Positions 1-7,605 of a DNA stretch of 64,000 nucleotides are shown in pieces (positions within the stretch are counted from its first letter, which is position 1; every line of letters starts with the position of its first letter). The notes beneath the pieces are model-generated. The model was given only the letters and a program-made list of their open reading frames with translations. It ran no database searches and had not been told where the DNA came from. The DNA comes from Martinezella multihospitum (GTDB taxonomy: Bacteria; Pseudomonadota; Alphaproteobacteria; Rhizobiales; Rhizobiaceae). The DNA is taken from the NCBI RefSeq assembly GCF_900094585.1, contig NZ_FMAG01000003.1, positions 496,001 to 560,000 on the forward strand. Reading direction: 5' to 3'. Position numbers and translations under genes: made by a program.

Positions 1-128
1 CGGCACTCAAGGAAGGCGACGGCTCGCCGATCTTCAATCTCCTGCCGAAGGATCGGGAGCCCGCCGAACCGGGCGCACGCATAAGCCTTGCCGACCGCGT
101 CGCCGCCATACTGCCGAAGCATCCCTAA
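1..128 (+). CDS. C-terminal end of an unidentified protein (partial)
   Basis: An open frame enters from the left edge with its first full codon at position 3 and ends at a TAA at 126-128. It gives about 41 residues ending ILPKHP. The piece is too short to place in a family. It converges on the rRNA methyltransferase gene, with 19 bases between the two stops. The reading frame is supported by the GC-rich third positions and the lack of stops, not by homology. Confidence 0.5.
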   Translation, partial: ALKEGDGSPIFNLLPKDREPAEPGARISLADRVAAILPKHP

Positions 129-147
129 GCGCTGGGGTCCAACCTGC

Positions 148-978
148 TCAGATGCGCCCGTTCCTCGCGGCCATCTCGAAAAGGGCGATTCCGCTTGCCG
201 TCGCGACGTTGAGGCTATCCAATCCCGGCGCTTGCGGAATCCGCACACTGCCGAAGGCGGATAGAATACTTTCGGGCAGGCCATCCCCTTCCGTACCGAC
301 CACGAGCGCCATGCGCTCCGAAGCCGGGACATCGCGAATATCGACCGCACCCCGCGGCGAAAGGCTCCAGATCGCAAAGCCACGCCCGGCAAGCGCCGCA
401 AGCAGCTGAACGCCGCTTGATTGCCGGCGATAGGGCAAGGTCAGGATCGAGCCGACCGAAACTCGCAGCGCCTTGCGATAGAGCGGATCGCAGCAGCTTT
501 CGTCGAGCAGCACCGCAGCCGCGCCGAATGCCGCGGCATTGCGGAACATCGAGCCCATATTGTCATGATTGGAAATGCCGCAGCCGACGAGCACGAGCGC
601 CTGCTTCGGGAGGCGGTCGAGAAGGCCGCTCATCCCGTCTTCAGCTGTTCTACGCCCCAGCGCCAGAACACCGCGATGGAGATGGAAGCCGACAATGCCG
701 TCGAGCACCTCGGCTTCGGCGATATAGATCGGAACATCCGATGGGAAGGTATCGATGATGTCGCTCAAGCCGGCAACGCGATTTTTGAGCAGCAGCACTT
801 TCTCAGCGAGGAAATCCCCGGCCGCCGCATGTGCGCCGGCAAGAAGCCGCAACACGACGGTCCCTTCCGCTATGAAGCGGTTCTCTCGACCTGTCAGATC
901 GCGTTCACGGATATTGCGAAATCCGGCGATACGCGGATCGCCGGGATGCGTGATCTCGATGAGCCGCTCGCTCGTCAT
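148..978 (-). CDS. TrmH/SpoU-family RNA 2'-O-methyltransferase
   Basis: This 276-residue protein has the features of SpoU-type knotted methyltransferases, which move a methyl group from S-adenosylmethionine to a ribose 2'-OH in rRNA or tRNA. An N-terminal substrate-binding region is followed by the catalytic domain. Motif 1 reads NHDNMGSMFRNAAAFGA, motif 2 VVGTEGDGLP, and motif 3 SLNVATASGIALFE close to the C-terminus. The ATG at 978 is preferred over an upstream ATG at 1077, because the extra residues do not look like the family and would overlap the preceding gene. It lies 10 bases after the 125-residue membrane protein on the same strand, so the two are probably cotranscribed. The target nucleotide cannot be read from the sequence. 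Confidence 0.88.
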   Translation of the reverse strand: MTSERLIEITHPGDPRIAGFRNIRERDLTGRENRFIAEGTVVLRLLAGAHAAAGDFLAEKVLLLKNRVAGLSDIIDTFPSDVPIYIAEAEVLDGIVGFHLHRGVLALGRRTAEDGMSGLLDRLPKQALVLVGCGISNHDNMGSMFRNAAAFGAAAVLLDESCCDPLYRKALRVSVGSILTLPYRRQSSGVQLLAALAGRGFAIWSLSPRGAVDIRDVPASERMALVVGTEGDGLPESILSAFGSVRIPQAPGLDSLNVATASGIALFEMAARNGRI

Positions 979-988
979 CGTCGGGCCG

Positions 989-1366
989 TCAGTTGGACAG
1001 CGATATGGTCGCCACGATGCGGCCAATACCGTAATCGAAGACGATTGCCTGGCGCTGGCCGCTGGCAAGCGTGCCATAAAACAGCACCTGGTTGCCAGAC
1101 AGCGCCGTGGACTGCACCGTAAAACCTGCAGGCAGCAGAGCCGTCACTGCAACTGGAGCATCGGACGGGATGCCCGACGCCGCCTGCCCCGCAGGCTTTG
1201 CCGCCGGCTTCATCGTCTTGTAGACAACGGCGCCGAACACAGCCATAAGGCTCACCACCATGACGGCCGCAGAGACGATCTGCAGGCGGATCATCTTGCG
1301 TCGGACTTTCTCCAGGGCCGGATCGAGGGGCTTTTCCTCTTGATCGTCTGGCTCGAGATTCGTCAT
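989..1366 (-). CDS. Small single-pass membrane protein of unknown function
   Basis: This 125-residue protein has a charged N-terminus with LDPALEKVRRKMIRL. One hydrophobic segment follows at about residues 32-52 (VSAAVMVVSLMAVFGAVVYK). A small, probably periplasmic domain ends in ATISLSN. The layout resembles small conserved proteins of Rhizobiales (possibly the DUF6476 group, recalled and not checked). It is divergent from the pseudouridine synthase gene and directly upstream of the TrmH-type gene. No enzymatic motif is visible. Confidence 0.7.
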   Translation of the reverse strand: MTNLEPDDQEEKPLDPALEKVRRKMIRLQIVSAAVMVVSLMAVFGAVVYKTMKPAAKPAGQAASGIPSDAPVAVTALLPAGFTVQSTALSGNQVLFYGTLASGQRQAIVFDYGIGRIVATISLSN

Positions 1367-1416
1367 CGATGCGTCCTTGCTTCCTGAAAAGCGCGTTATG
1401 CGCTGGAGAAATACGT

Positions 1417-2442
1417 TTGAGCGACCCCTTTAAAGAAGCCGCGAGCAATAGAAAAGTCCTAACCGCCGACGAAAGTGCCGAAGGACGGCTCGATTCATGG
1501 CTGACGGCGGAGATCGGCGAGGAATTTTCCCGCAGCCGCGTACAGGCGCTGATCAAGGACGGCGCCGTTCTGCTCAACAATGCACCCGTCATAGATGCCA
1601 AGCGCAAGGTGCGCCCCGGTGACGTCTACGAGATCAGGCTGCCGGAGCCGGAGGACCCGACGCCGCAGGGTGAGGACATTCCGCTCGACGTGCTCTACGA
1701 GGACGACGATGTCATCGTCATCTCCAAGCCCGCCGGGCTGGTCGTCCATCCCGCAGCCGGCAATTGGACCGGGACACTGGTCAACGCCCTGATCCACCAT
1801 TGCGGCAACAGCCTTTCCGGCATCGGCGGCGTCCGCCGCCCAGGCATCGTGCACCGGCTGGACAAGGATACAACCGGCGTCATGGTCATCGCCAAGAACG
1901 ATGTCGCCCACCGGCACCTCTCCCAGCAGTTTGCCGATCATGGCCGCACGACCTCCCTGGAGCGTGCCTATCAGGCGATCGTCTGGGGTCGCCCCCGCCA
2001 GCTTGTCGGCACCATCGATGCCCCTCTCGGCCGGTCGAGCAGCGACCGCACGCGCCGCGCCGTCAAGCGCCCGGATTCGCAGGATGCCGACGAGGCGATC
2101 ACGCATTACGAGGTGCTGGAGCGCTTCCATGAGATGCCGGACGCGACCGCCCTCGCCTCATTGATCGAGTGTCATCTCGAAACGGGCCGAACGCATCAGA
2201 TCCGCGTGCACATGGCTCATATCGGCCACCCGCTGCTCGGCGACGCCGTTTACGGCGGTGGCTTCAAGACCAAGGCCAATCTCCTGCCGGAAGCCGCAAA
2301 ACAAGCAGTCCATCGCTTCACGCGCCAGGCACTGCATGCCTATATGCTGCAGTTCGAGCATCCCCGTACCGGCGAGGTCATGCATTTTGAGGCGCCTTTG
2401 CCAGAGGACATGGAAGAACTGGCGGTGGTGCTCAGGGAGTAG
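1417..2442 (+). CDS. rluD: RluA/RluD-family 23S rRNA pseudouridine synthase
   Basis: The enzyme isomerises uridine to pseudouridine in large-subunit rRNA. RluD itself acts on helix 69. An N-terminal S4 RNA-binding domain (RLDSWLTAEI to RPGDVYEI) is followed by the catalytic domain. Its signature HRLDKDTTG places the catalytic Asp at residue 149, and a later segment reads ETGRTHQIRVHM. I chose the TTG at 1417 because GGAG sits 8 bases before it. The longer frame from an ATG at 1369 would begin almost on the divergent gene's start and adds residues unlike the family. RluD is favoured over RluC by the S4 domain and length, but the exact target is inferred. Confidence 0.85.
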   Translation: MSDPFKEAASNRKVLTADESAEGRLDSWLTAEIGEEFSRSRVQALIKDGAVLLNNAPVIDAKRKVRPGDVYEIRLPEPEDPTPQGEDIPLDVLYEDDDVIVISKPAGLVVHPAAGNWTGTLVNALIHHCGNSLSGIGGVRRPGIVHRLDKDTTGVMVIAKNDVAHRHLSQQFADHGRTTSLERAYQAIVWGRPRQLVGTIDAPLGRSSSDRTRRAVKRPDSQDADEAITHYEVLERFHEMPDATALASLIECHLETGRTHQIRVHMAHIGHPLLGDAVYGGGFKTKANLLPEAAKQAVHRFTRQALHAYMLQFEHPRTGEVMHFEAPLPEDMEELAVVLRE

Positions 2443-2484
2443 AGGCAAGCGCAGCTCGCAGTTTCGATCGCTATCTGGCGGAGA

Positions 2485-2501
2485 GTGCTGCGCAGCAGCA
2501 C
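2485..2501 (+). terminator. Hairpin after the pseudouridine synthase gene
   Basis: GTGCTGC and GCAGCAC are perfect 7-base arms around a 3-base loop, 43 bases after the stop. No T run follows, so this is at best a weak or Rho-assisted terminator. Confidence 0.3.
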
Positions 2502-2636
2502 CCTTGAAAACAGGCTGCACGCTTGTCCCCAATTCCGAGACTTCTCCCAGGTTGTACGAATCCGCCGTCGGTGGCATGCATCACAAGATGCGCGGGCGAT
2601 AAAACTCCATGTGAAAGATATTCGACGGAGAAGGTG

Positions 2637-3191
2637 ATGCGGTCAGTTCTTGCAGTTTTATTGATTGCCATTTTTGCGAATCCGGCAATGTCGGCGCAAC
2701 ATCTGGACGAGTTTCGGCAAGCGAAGGCGAAGTTTTATTTTCCGGTGTCGCCCGATATCATGCCGACCGCCGTTGCAAAGTTGCGCCGCGAGATGTTGAT
2801 GGGATTGGTCACCAACAGTCGATGGACTTGGTTTGCATCCGACTCCCGCCGAAGTGCAGATCAGGAAGAGCTGGCAAAGAGTTGCCGCGACAATCCCGTC
2901 ATTTTCACCAGATTGTCAGACTATTCATTTTCCGTTGAGAGCAATGCTGGGGGAAGGTCGGTAAAAGACGTCTACATAAGTGACAATGGAACGCAATATA
3001 ATGTCAGGAAGGATTTCGAGACAGATATCAAGCTCTACAGCTCACTTGGTTATGAAACGCAGAGAGATTTTTTTCTCGCGAATACATTGCATAACGCAAA
3101 TCAGGTGGTGACTGTTATCCAGCTTTCACAAAATGTCCTGATGACGATCAATGACGGTACGCCGTCGCTGTTAGCGCGCTGCGAACAATAG
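2637..3191 (+). CDS. Secreted hypothetical protein, first of two tandem paralogues
   Basis: This 184-residue protein begins with a signal peptide (MRSVLAVLLIAIFANPAMSA, probable cleavage after AMSA), so it is probably periplasmic. The mature part is not recognised. It shares with the next gene an (L/I)AKSCR segment followed by PV, an ANQV segment, an NVL(M/L) strand and a C-terminal RCE. Each protein therefore has two conserved cysteines that could form a disulfide. The ATG at 2637 follows GGAGAAGG. The gene is visibly richer in A and T than rluD and rpoH around it, which suggests acquisition or relaxed selection. No function is claimed. Confidence 0.75.
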   Translation: MRSVLAVLLIAIFANPAMSAQHLDEFRQAKAKFYFPVSPDIMPTAVAKLRREMLMGLVTNSRWTWFASDSRRSADQEELAKSCRDNPVIFTRLSDYSFSVESNAGGRSVKDVYISDNGTQYNVRKDFETDIKLYSSLGYETQRDFFLANTLHNANQVVTVIQLSQNVLMTINDGTPSLLARCEQ

Positions 3192-3227
3192 AATTGCCCG
3201 GATTATTGAGGCACCGCGGAGTGCATA

Positions 3228-3794
3228 ATGTATAAATCATTGATTATATTTACACTTTTTCTGACCACGCCGAGCGTTGGGCAGACCTCGCCGTTGAAGG
3301 ATGAGTTTGCCGCATCTCTGGAAATGGTCGTTCCCGCCCTTTCGGATCGAGCCCATTTGACGATTGGGGAAGCAGGCAAAGTAGATTCAAACCGGAACGA
3401 TCGACTGCTTGATCAGATCCAGGGCACATGGACTATCCTGGATATGATCAGCCTGGACAACGAGGACGCCATCGCGAAATCCTGCAGGAACGTTCCCGTT
3501 AGGTTCCAGAAAGTAAACGGCTATACCGCATCCAAGTCCATAACACTTGGAAAATCTACATATGAGTTCAGGTATATATTCAGGAAGGGAATTTCCTATC
3601 ATATCAGAACGGACATTGACGCGCTGATTGCAAATAACCACCAAAAAGACAATCCGCCATCAAAGGACTTGGATGTATTCGACCGGCAATATTTGGAAAC
3701 CGCGAATCAGGTGGCAAACCTTCTGCTGGTCAGCCCCAATGTCCTGCTTGAAGTCGTTAATGGAAACGAGCGCCTATACGGTCGTTGCGAATAA
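3228..3794 (+). CDS. Secreted hypothetical protein, second tandem paralogue
   Basis: This 188-residue protein starts with a short signal peptide (MYKSLIIFTLFLTTPSVGQ). It aligns by eye with the preceding protein around IAKSCRNVPV, the ANQVANLLLVSPNVLLEVVNG region and the terminal GRCE. Only 36 bases separate the two genes, so they are probably cotranscribed. AT-rich codons such as ATA and TTA are frequent. It looks like a tandem duplication that has diverged strongly. The function is unknown. Confidence 0.75.
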   Translation: MYKSLIIFTLFLTTPSVGQTSPLKDEFAASLEMVVPALSDRAHLTIGEAGKVDSNRNDRLLDQIQGTWTILDMISLDNEDAIAKSCRNVPVRFQKVNGYTASKSITLGKSTYEFRYIFRKGISYHIRTDIDALIANNHQKDNPPSKDLDVFDRQYLETANQVANLLLVSPNVLLEVVNGNERLYGRCE

Positions 3795-3824
3795 AGGCAC
3801 GATGGCTTCCTTCTTTTGTCCAAC

Positions 3825-3853
3825 TGGACGACCGGCGCCTACCGCCCTATAAT
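3825..3853 (+). promoter_or_regulatory. Possible housekeeping promoter upstream of rpoH
   Basis: TATAAT at 3848-3853 matches the -10 consensus perfectly. It lies 17 bases after TGGACG at 3825-3830, which matches the -35 consensus in only four of six positions. It could give basal rpoH transcription or start a short RNA. The -35 match is poor and the distance to rpoH is over 300 bases, so the call is tentative. Confidence 0.3.
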
Positions 3854-4027
3854 ACCCATCATGAAGGACCGAAGTCCGAGTGCCTGTGCTGACCGAAAAC
3901 GCGACCGCGTTTGGGAGGTCGATATGGCCACGCCACATGGCGCCGGACGATTCGGGAGGATGATCCCAAGGGCGATGTTCCGGCGAGACCTGCGGTCACG
4001 CTGCTATAACACTTGCGTGACCGCATC

Positions 4028-4057
4028 CTTGAATCACCGTTTCGCCGTACTTATCTT
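4028..4057 (+). promoter_or_regulatory. RpoH-type heat-shock promoter of rpoH
   Basis: CTTGAA at 4028-4033, 16 bases of spacer, then CTTATCTT at 4050-4057. This fits the alphaproteobacterial RpoH consensus (CTTGAA, 16-17 bases, CYTATNT) at every fixed position. It points at rpoH, so the sigma factor probably activates its own gene, as described for other alphaproteobacteria. Confidence 0.75.
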
Positions 4058-4170
4058 TACATTGGTTGAGTGCGGGGTCCCCGGACCCGTACCGCCTTGG
4101 TCCGCTTCGCAGAAGGCGCGCAAATACGCCCCCAGAAGGAACCAAATCTCGAATAGGAGGGTGCACAATC

Positions 4171-5079
4171 ATGGCCCGTAATACCTTACCGTCCATCGCT
4201 GCCGGCGAAGCCGGCCTCAATCGTTATCTCGACGAGATCCGCAAGTTCCCGATGCTGGAACCGCAGGAAGAGTACATGCTCGCCAAGCGTTATGCGGAAC
4301 ATGCCGACCGTCAGGCTGCGCATAGGCTCGTCACCAGCCATCTGCGCCTCGTGGCGAAGATCGCCATGGGTTATCGCGGCTATGGCCTGCCGATCGGCGA
4401 AGTCGTGTCGGAAGGCAATGTCGGCCTGATGCAGGCTGTAAAGAAGTTCGACCCGGAACGCGGTTTCCGTTTAGCAACATATGCCATGTGGTGGATCAAG
4501 GCCTCGATCCAGGAATACATCCTGCGTTCGTGGTCGCTGGTGAAGATGGGCACGACCGCCAACCAGAAGCGCCTGTTCTTCAACCTGCGCCGCCTGAAAG
4601 GCCGCATCCAGGCCATCGATGACGGCGATCTGAAGCCCGAGCATGTCACCGAGATCGCCACCAAGCTGAACGTCTCGGAAGAAGAGGTCGTATCGATGAA
4701 CCGCCGCCTGTCGGGCGACGCTTCACTGAACGCGCCGATCAAGGCTTCCGAAGGCGATTCCGGCCAGTGGCAGGATTGGCTTGTCGATGACCATGACAGC
4801 CAGGAAGACGTGCTGATCGAACAGGACGAGCTCGACACGCGCCGCCGCATGCTGGCGCGCGCCATGGGCGTTCTGAACGACCGCGAACGCCGCATCTTCG
4901 AGGCACGCCGCCTCGCCGAAGAGCCGGTGACGCTGGAGGACCTGTCGTCCGAGTTCGACATCAGCCGCGAACGCGTGCGCCAGATCGAGGTTCGCGCCTT
5001 CGAAAAGGTTCAGGAAGCCGTCCAGAAGGATGCGCTCGAACGCGCCAAGGCGCTGCGTGTCGTCGAAGCGACCGCGTAA
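4171..5079 (+). CDS. rpoH: RNA polymerase heat-shock sigma factor RpoH (RpoH1 type)
   Basis: This 302-residue sigma-32 factor directs RNA polymerase to heat-shock promoters for chaperone and protease genes. Region 1.2 includes NRYLDEIRKFPMLEPQEEYMLAKRY. Region 2 carries the core-binding and -10-recognition segment GYGLPIGEVVSEGNVGLMQA and FDPERGFRLATYAMWWIKA. The RpoH box QKRLFFNLRR is intact. Region 4 ends with a helix-turn-helix, EEPVTLEDLSSEFDISRERVRQIEVRAFEKV. It closely resembles S. meliloti RpoH1 as I recall it. The ATG at 4171 follows AGGAGG. Expression is probably autoregulated from the RpoH promoter upstream. A shared terminator separates it from the convergent gene. Confidence 0.97.
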   Translation: MARNTLPSIAAGEAGLNRYLDEIRKFPMLEPQEEYMLAKRYAEHADRQAAHRLVTSHLRLVAKIAMGYRGYGLPIGEVVSEGNVGLMQAVKKFDPERGFRLATYAMWWIKASIQEYILRSWSLVKMGTTANQKRLFFNLRRLKGRIQAIDDGDLKPEHVTEIATKLNVSEEEVVSMNRRLSGDASLNAPIKASEGDSGQWQDWLVDDHDSQEDVLIEQDELDTRRRMLARAMGVLNDRERRIFEARRLAEEPVTLEDLSSEFDISRERVRQIEVRAFEKVQEAVQKDALERAKALRVVEATA

Positions 5080-5112
5080 CGCCCGCTGCTCAGAATATTT
5101 GACCGATAAAAG

Positions 5113-5138
5113 AAAGGCGGGCCTAAAGCTCGCCTTTT
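5113..5138. terminator. Bidirectional terminator between rpoH and the convergent membrane protein gene
   Basis: AAAGGCGGGC and GCTCGCCTTT form a 10-base-pair stem (one G-T pair) around a CTAAA-type loop. The T-rich right arm serves rpoH and the A-rich left arm supplies a T run on the other strand. It begins 33 bases after the rpoH stop and ends 24 bases before the end of the gene on the minus strand. Confidence 0.75.
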
Positions 5139-5162
5139 GCATGTCATCGATGTCCGGTTGGT

Positions 5163-7544
5163 TTACTGACCGCTCGAGGCAACGCCGCCGAGCGCCTGCC
5201 ATTCCGCAATCGCCTTGTTGAAGGCATCCGTGCCGGTCGGACCCTTTTCCATGGTCAGAAGCGCGCGACGGCCGTTGCGATAGACCACCGGAATATCGAT
5301 CCAGTTACGGTTCTTCAAAAGGTCGAGATTGGTCTTGCGCGCATCCGGGAAATCGTTGAGCGCGACCATGTAGACATCGTCGGTCACTTTGGCCGGAACT
5401 GCGATCAGGGCATCGCCACGATCCTGCTCGGTCGCCTTCAATGCGACGCGCTGGACGTTGTCGATCGCGCCGCCTTCGAAATTCGGCGGCACCTGGAAGG
5501 CAAGCTCGATCAGATGGCTCGCCGGAAGCGAGGAGTCCGAATTCCGCGAGACCGTGATCGTTGCGGTCAGGCCGCGATCAGGAACGCTGATGAGGCCCTG
5601 CACCGAAGGCTCCGGCCGGCCGTCAGCCCCTTTGCCTTCCTGAAGCGACCAGGTGACCGTGCCCTGGAAAGCCGTTGGCGACGTCTGGCCGAGGCGCTCC
5701 TCATAGAGGAAAACCTTCTGTCCGTCGGTTGCCGGAGCTGTCTGCTGCGTCACAGGTGGCGGCTGGTTAGCGGTCGCCTGTTGCTGCTGGTTGGCAGCAG
5801 GTGCCTGCTGATCCGTCGAGGCGGATGGCGTATTCGGCGCGACGGCTGCGGGCGCCTGGGTCTGCGGAGCAGCCGTGCCGGCATTGTTGGCCGCCGACGG
5901 CGCAGCCGCGGCGGCAGGTGCTGCAGAGGCAACATTCTGCTCGGCTACCGACTTGCCTTCCACGACGCCGGGCTGCCCGTTCGGAGCCGGCCCTTCGTCT
6001 TCTTCCGTGCCGTTTGCCAGAAGACGCTGTGTGAACTTCGTATTGACCGTATTCGGGTCGCTGCCCAAAGCCGCAACATCCGTGTTGCCGGCGCCTGCCG
6101 GCTGCTGAGCGGCCGTATTGGTCTGCTGTGGTGCAGCCGCCTGCTGGGCAGGAGCCGCAGCGTTGCCGTTGCTCGGTGCATTGCTGCTTGCCGTATCCGA
6201 AGCCGCGGGGGTCGCCGCATTCTTCGGAGCGGAACTGACGAGCTTCGTCACCATGTTGTTGAGCGCATCGCGGTTCAGCCAGGCTGCATAACCGCCGCCT
6301 CCGACGACCGCGAGGCCGACGAGCGTGACGATGATACCGGTGACATTGATACGACGGCGCTTCGGCTCCATGCGGAAGCTGCGGCCCTGTAGCTTCGCCG
6401 CCATCGCCTGGTCGAGATCGGGCGGAACAGCAGAGCCGCCGCCTCGTTCGTCTTCAGCACGCTTGTCGAAACCCGCAAGCTCCTTGAGCTCGCGCCAGCC
6501 GTCATTGGCCGCATCGGCCTCGGACGCCGGCTTCCTGGACGGATGTACATCCGCAAAGAGATCGACATCGTCGAAGGCATTTTCCGGCATTTGCCGAGCC
6601 GGCTGTTGTGCCGGCTTGGGAGCAGCCGATGCGGGCCGCATTTCCTCAAAGACATCCGCGTCCCAGGCAAAGCCGGTGTTGGTGGCTGCCGCCTTCGCGT
6701 TGACGGGTCCTTCGACAGGCTGGCCGAAGGGTGCTTCCGCAAAAGCCGCGGCCGGCATGACCGGCTCGTCGTAGCGGGAAGCGGTCGGCTCGGGCGCGGC
6801 ATGAGAAGCCGGTGCATCCACCTCCGCCCAGATCTGCTCGACCTGGCTTATGACATCGTCAGCCGGCGGCACACGCGGCGCGGGGGCAGGCTCAGCAGCG
6901 ACTGCCGGCGCCTCTTCCGCATAATGCTGGGGCTCGTTCCCGTGACCCTTCGGCTCTTCGTGATAAACCGGCTCAAGAGTCGGCTCCTCGTGAACTTCGG
7001 CATGATGTTCGACGCCGGCATGTTCGACGGCCGGAGCATAAGGCTCCTCTTCGTGATGCGGTTCCCGCCATTCCTCTGCCGGCTGATGCTCATGCACATG
7101 ATCCGGCTCGGCAGGTGCGGCCGGTTCCTCATAGGCATGTTGTTCGTGCTCGGCTTGCGCGGCACTGGGTTCTTCAGGAGCGTGCGCCTCGGCGGGAGCC
7201 GGTGCAGGCTCTTCCGCATGCGGCTCCGCGTGTACTTCCTCAACCGCATGACGGTCCTGAGCGGGCTCGGCAGCGGCCTCTTCGTGCGGCACGGGCGCTT
7301 CGGCAGCCGGCGGCTCCTCGCCGCCCGGCAAGGCCTCTGCATGTTCGGCCTCGACCTCGACGATCGCAGCCTCAAGCTTGTCGAGCTGGCGGCGCAGCAT
7401 TTCCTCGGGCGGGCGCGGCTTCATGCTCTCGAGCTGCCGTTGCACGGCACCACGAGCTCGATCGTAAACCTTGACCCGCATCTCGGGAGTATTGTCCGTC
7501 AGGCCGTCAACGGCCCGTCGAATAACTGCTACAAAATCCGCCAT
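5163..7544 (-). CDS. Large single-pass membrane protein with a His/Glu-rich disordered domain
   Basis: The protein has 793 residues. Residues 1 to about 65 look helical (MADFVAVIRRAVDGLTDN and a likely coiled coil LRRQLDKLEAAIVEVEAEH). A long low-complexity stretch rich in Glu, Ala, Pro and His follows, with clusters such as EHHAEVHEE. The only transmembrane segment is at about 398-424 (VTGIIVTLVGLAVVGGGGYAAWL). Beyond it comes an Ala/Gln/Pro/Asn-rich linker, then a folded C-terminal domain from about 630 (TVTWSLQEG to YRNGRRALLTMEKG). It resembles conserved rhizobial hypothetical proteins sometimes loosely labelled as kinases, but no kinase motif is visible. It lies 61 bases after purA on the same strand. 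A cell-envelope or scaffolding role is only a guess. Confidence 0.8.
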   Translation of the reverse strand: MADFVAVIRRAVDGLTDNTPEMRVKVYDRARGAVQRQLESMKPRPPEEMLRRQLDKLEAAIVEVEAEHAEALPGGEEPPAAEAPVPHEEAAAEPAQDRHAVEEVHAEPHAEEPAPAPAEAHAPEEPSAAQAEHEQHAYEEPAAPAEPDHVHEHQPAEEWREPHHEEEPYAPAVEHAGVEHHAEVHEEPTLEPVYHEEPKGHGNEPQHYAEEAPAVAAEPAPAPRVPPADDVISQVEQIWAEVDAPASHAAPEPTASRYDEPVMPAAAFAEAPFGQPVEGPVNAKAAATNTGFAWDADVFEEMRPASAAPKPAQQPARQMPENAFDDVDLFADVHPSRKPASEADAANDGWRELKELAGFDKRAEDERGGGSAVPPDLDQAMAAKLQGRSFRMEPKRRRINVTGIIVTLVGLAVVGGGGYAAWLNRDALNNMVTKLVSSAPKNAATPAASDTASSNAPSNGNAAAPAQQAAAPQQTNTAAQQPAGAGNTDVAALGSDPNTVNTKFTQRLLANGTEEDEGPAPNGQPGVVEGKSVAEQNVASAAPAAAAAPSAANNAGTAAPQTQAPAAVAPNTPSASTDQQAPAANQQQQATANQPPPVTQQTAPATDGQKVFLYEERLGQTSPTAFQGTVTWSLQEGKGADGRPEPSVQGLISVPDRGLTATITVSRNSDSSLPASHLIELAFQVPPNFEGGAIDNVQRVALKATEQDRGDALIAVPAKVTDDVYMVALNDFPDARKTNLDLLKNRNWIDIPVVYRNGRRALLTMEKGPTGTDAFNKAIAEWQALGGVASSGQ

Positions 7545-7605
7545 CAGTACTTTCTCATGATGCCCGGTGTGCAGCCGGGCCGGGATTCGTCATAGATACG
7601 CAACT

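Larger units (their letters stand above)
3795..4170. other. Gene-free leader and promoter region of rpoH
   Basis: No convincing gene lies in these 376 bases. They hold a possible sigma-70 promoter with a perfect TATAAT, a tight hairpin (AAACGCG/CGCGTTT at 3897-3912), an RpoH-type promoter at 4028-4057, and about 105 bases of rpoH leader ending in the Shine-Dalgarno AGGAGG at 4156-4161. Confidence 0.6.

Noticed and set aside
3816..4181. A 121-codon open frame before rpoH
   Set aside because: It overlaps the RpoH promoter and the rpoH start, has no Shine-Dalgarno and looks like random translation.
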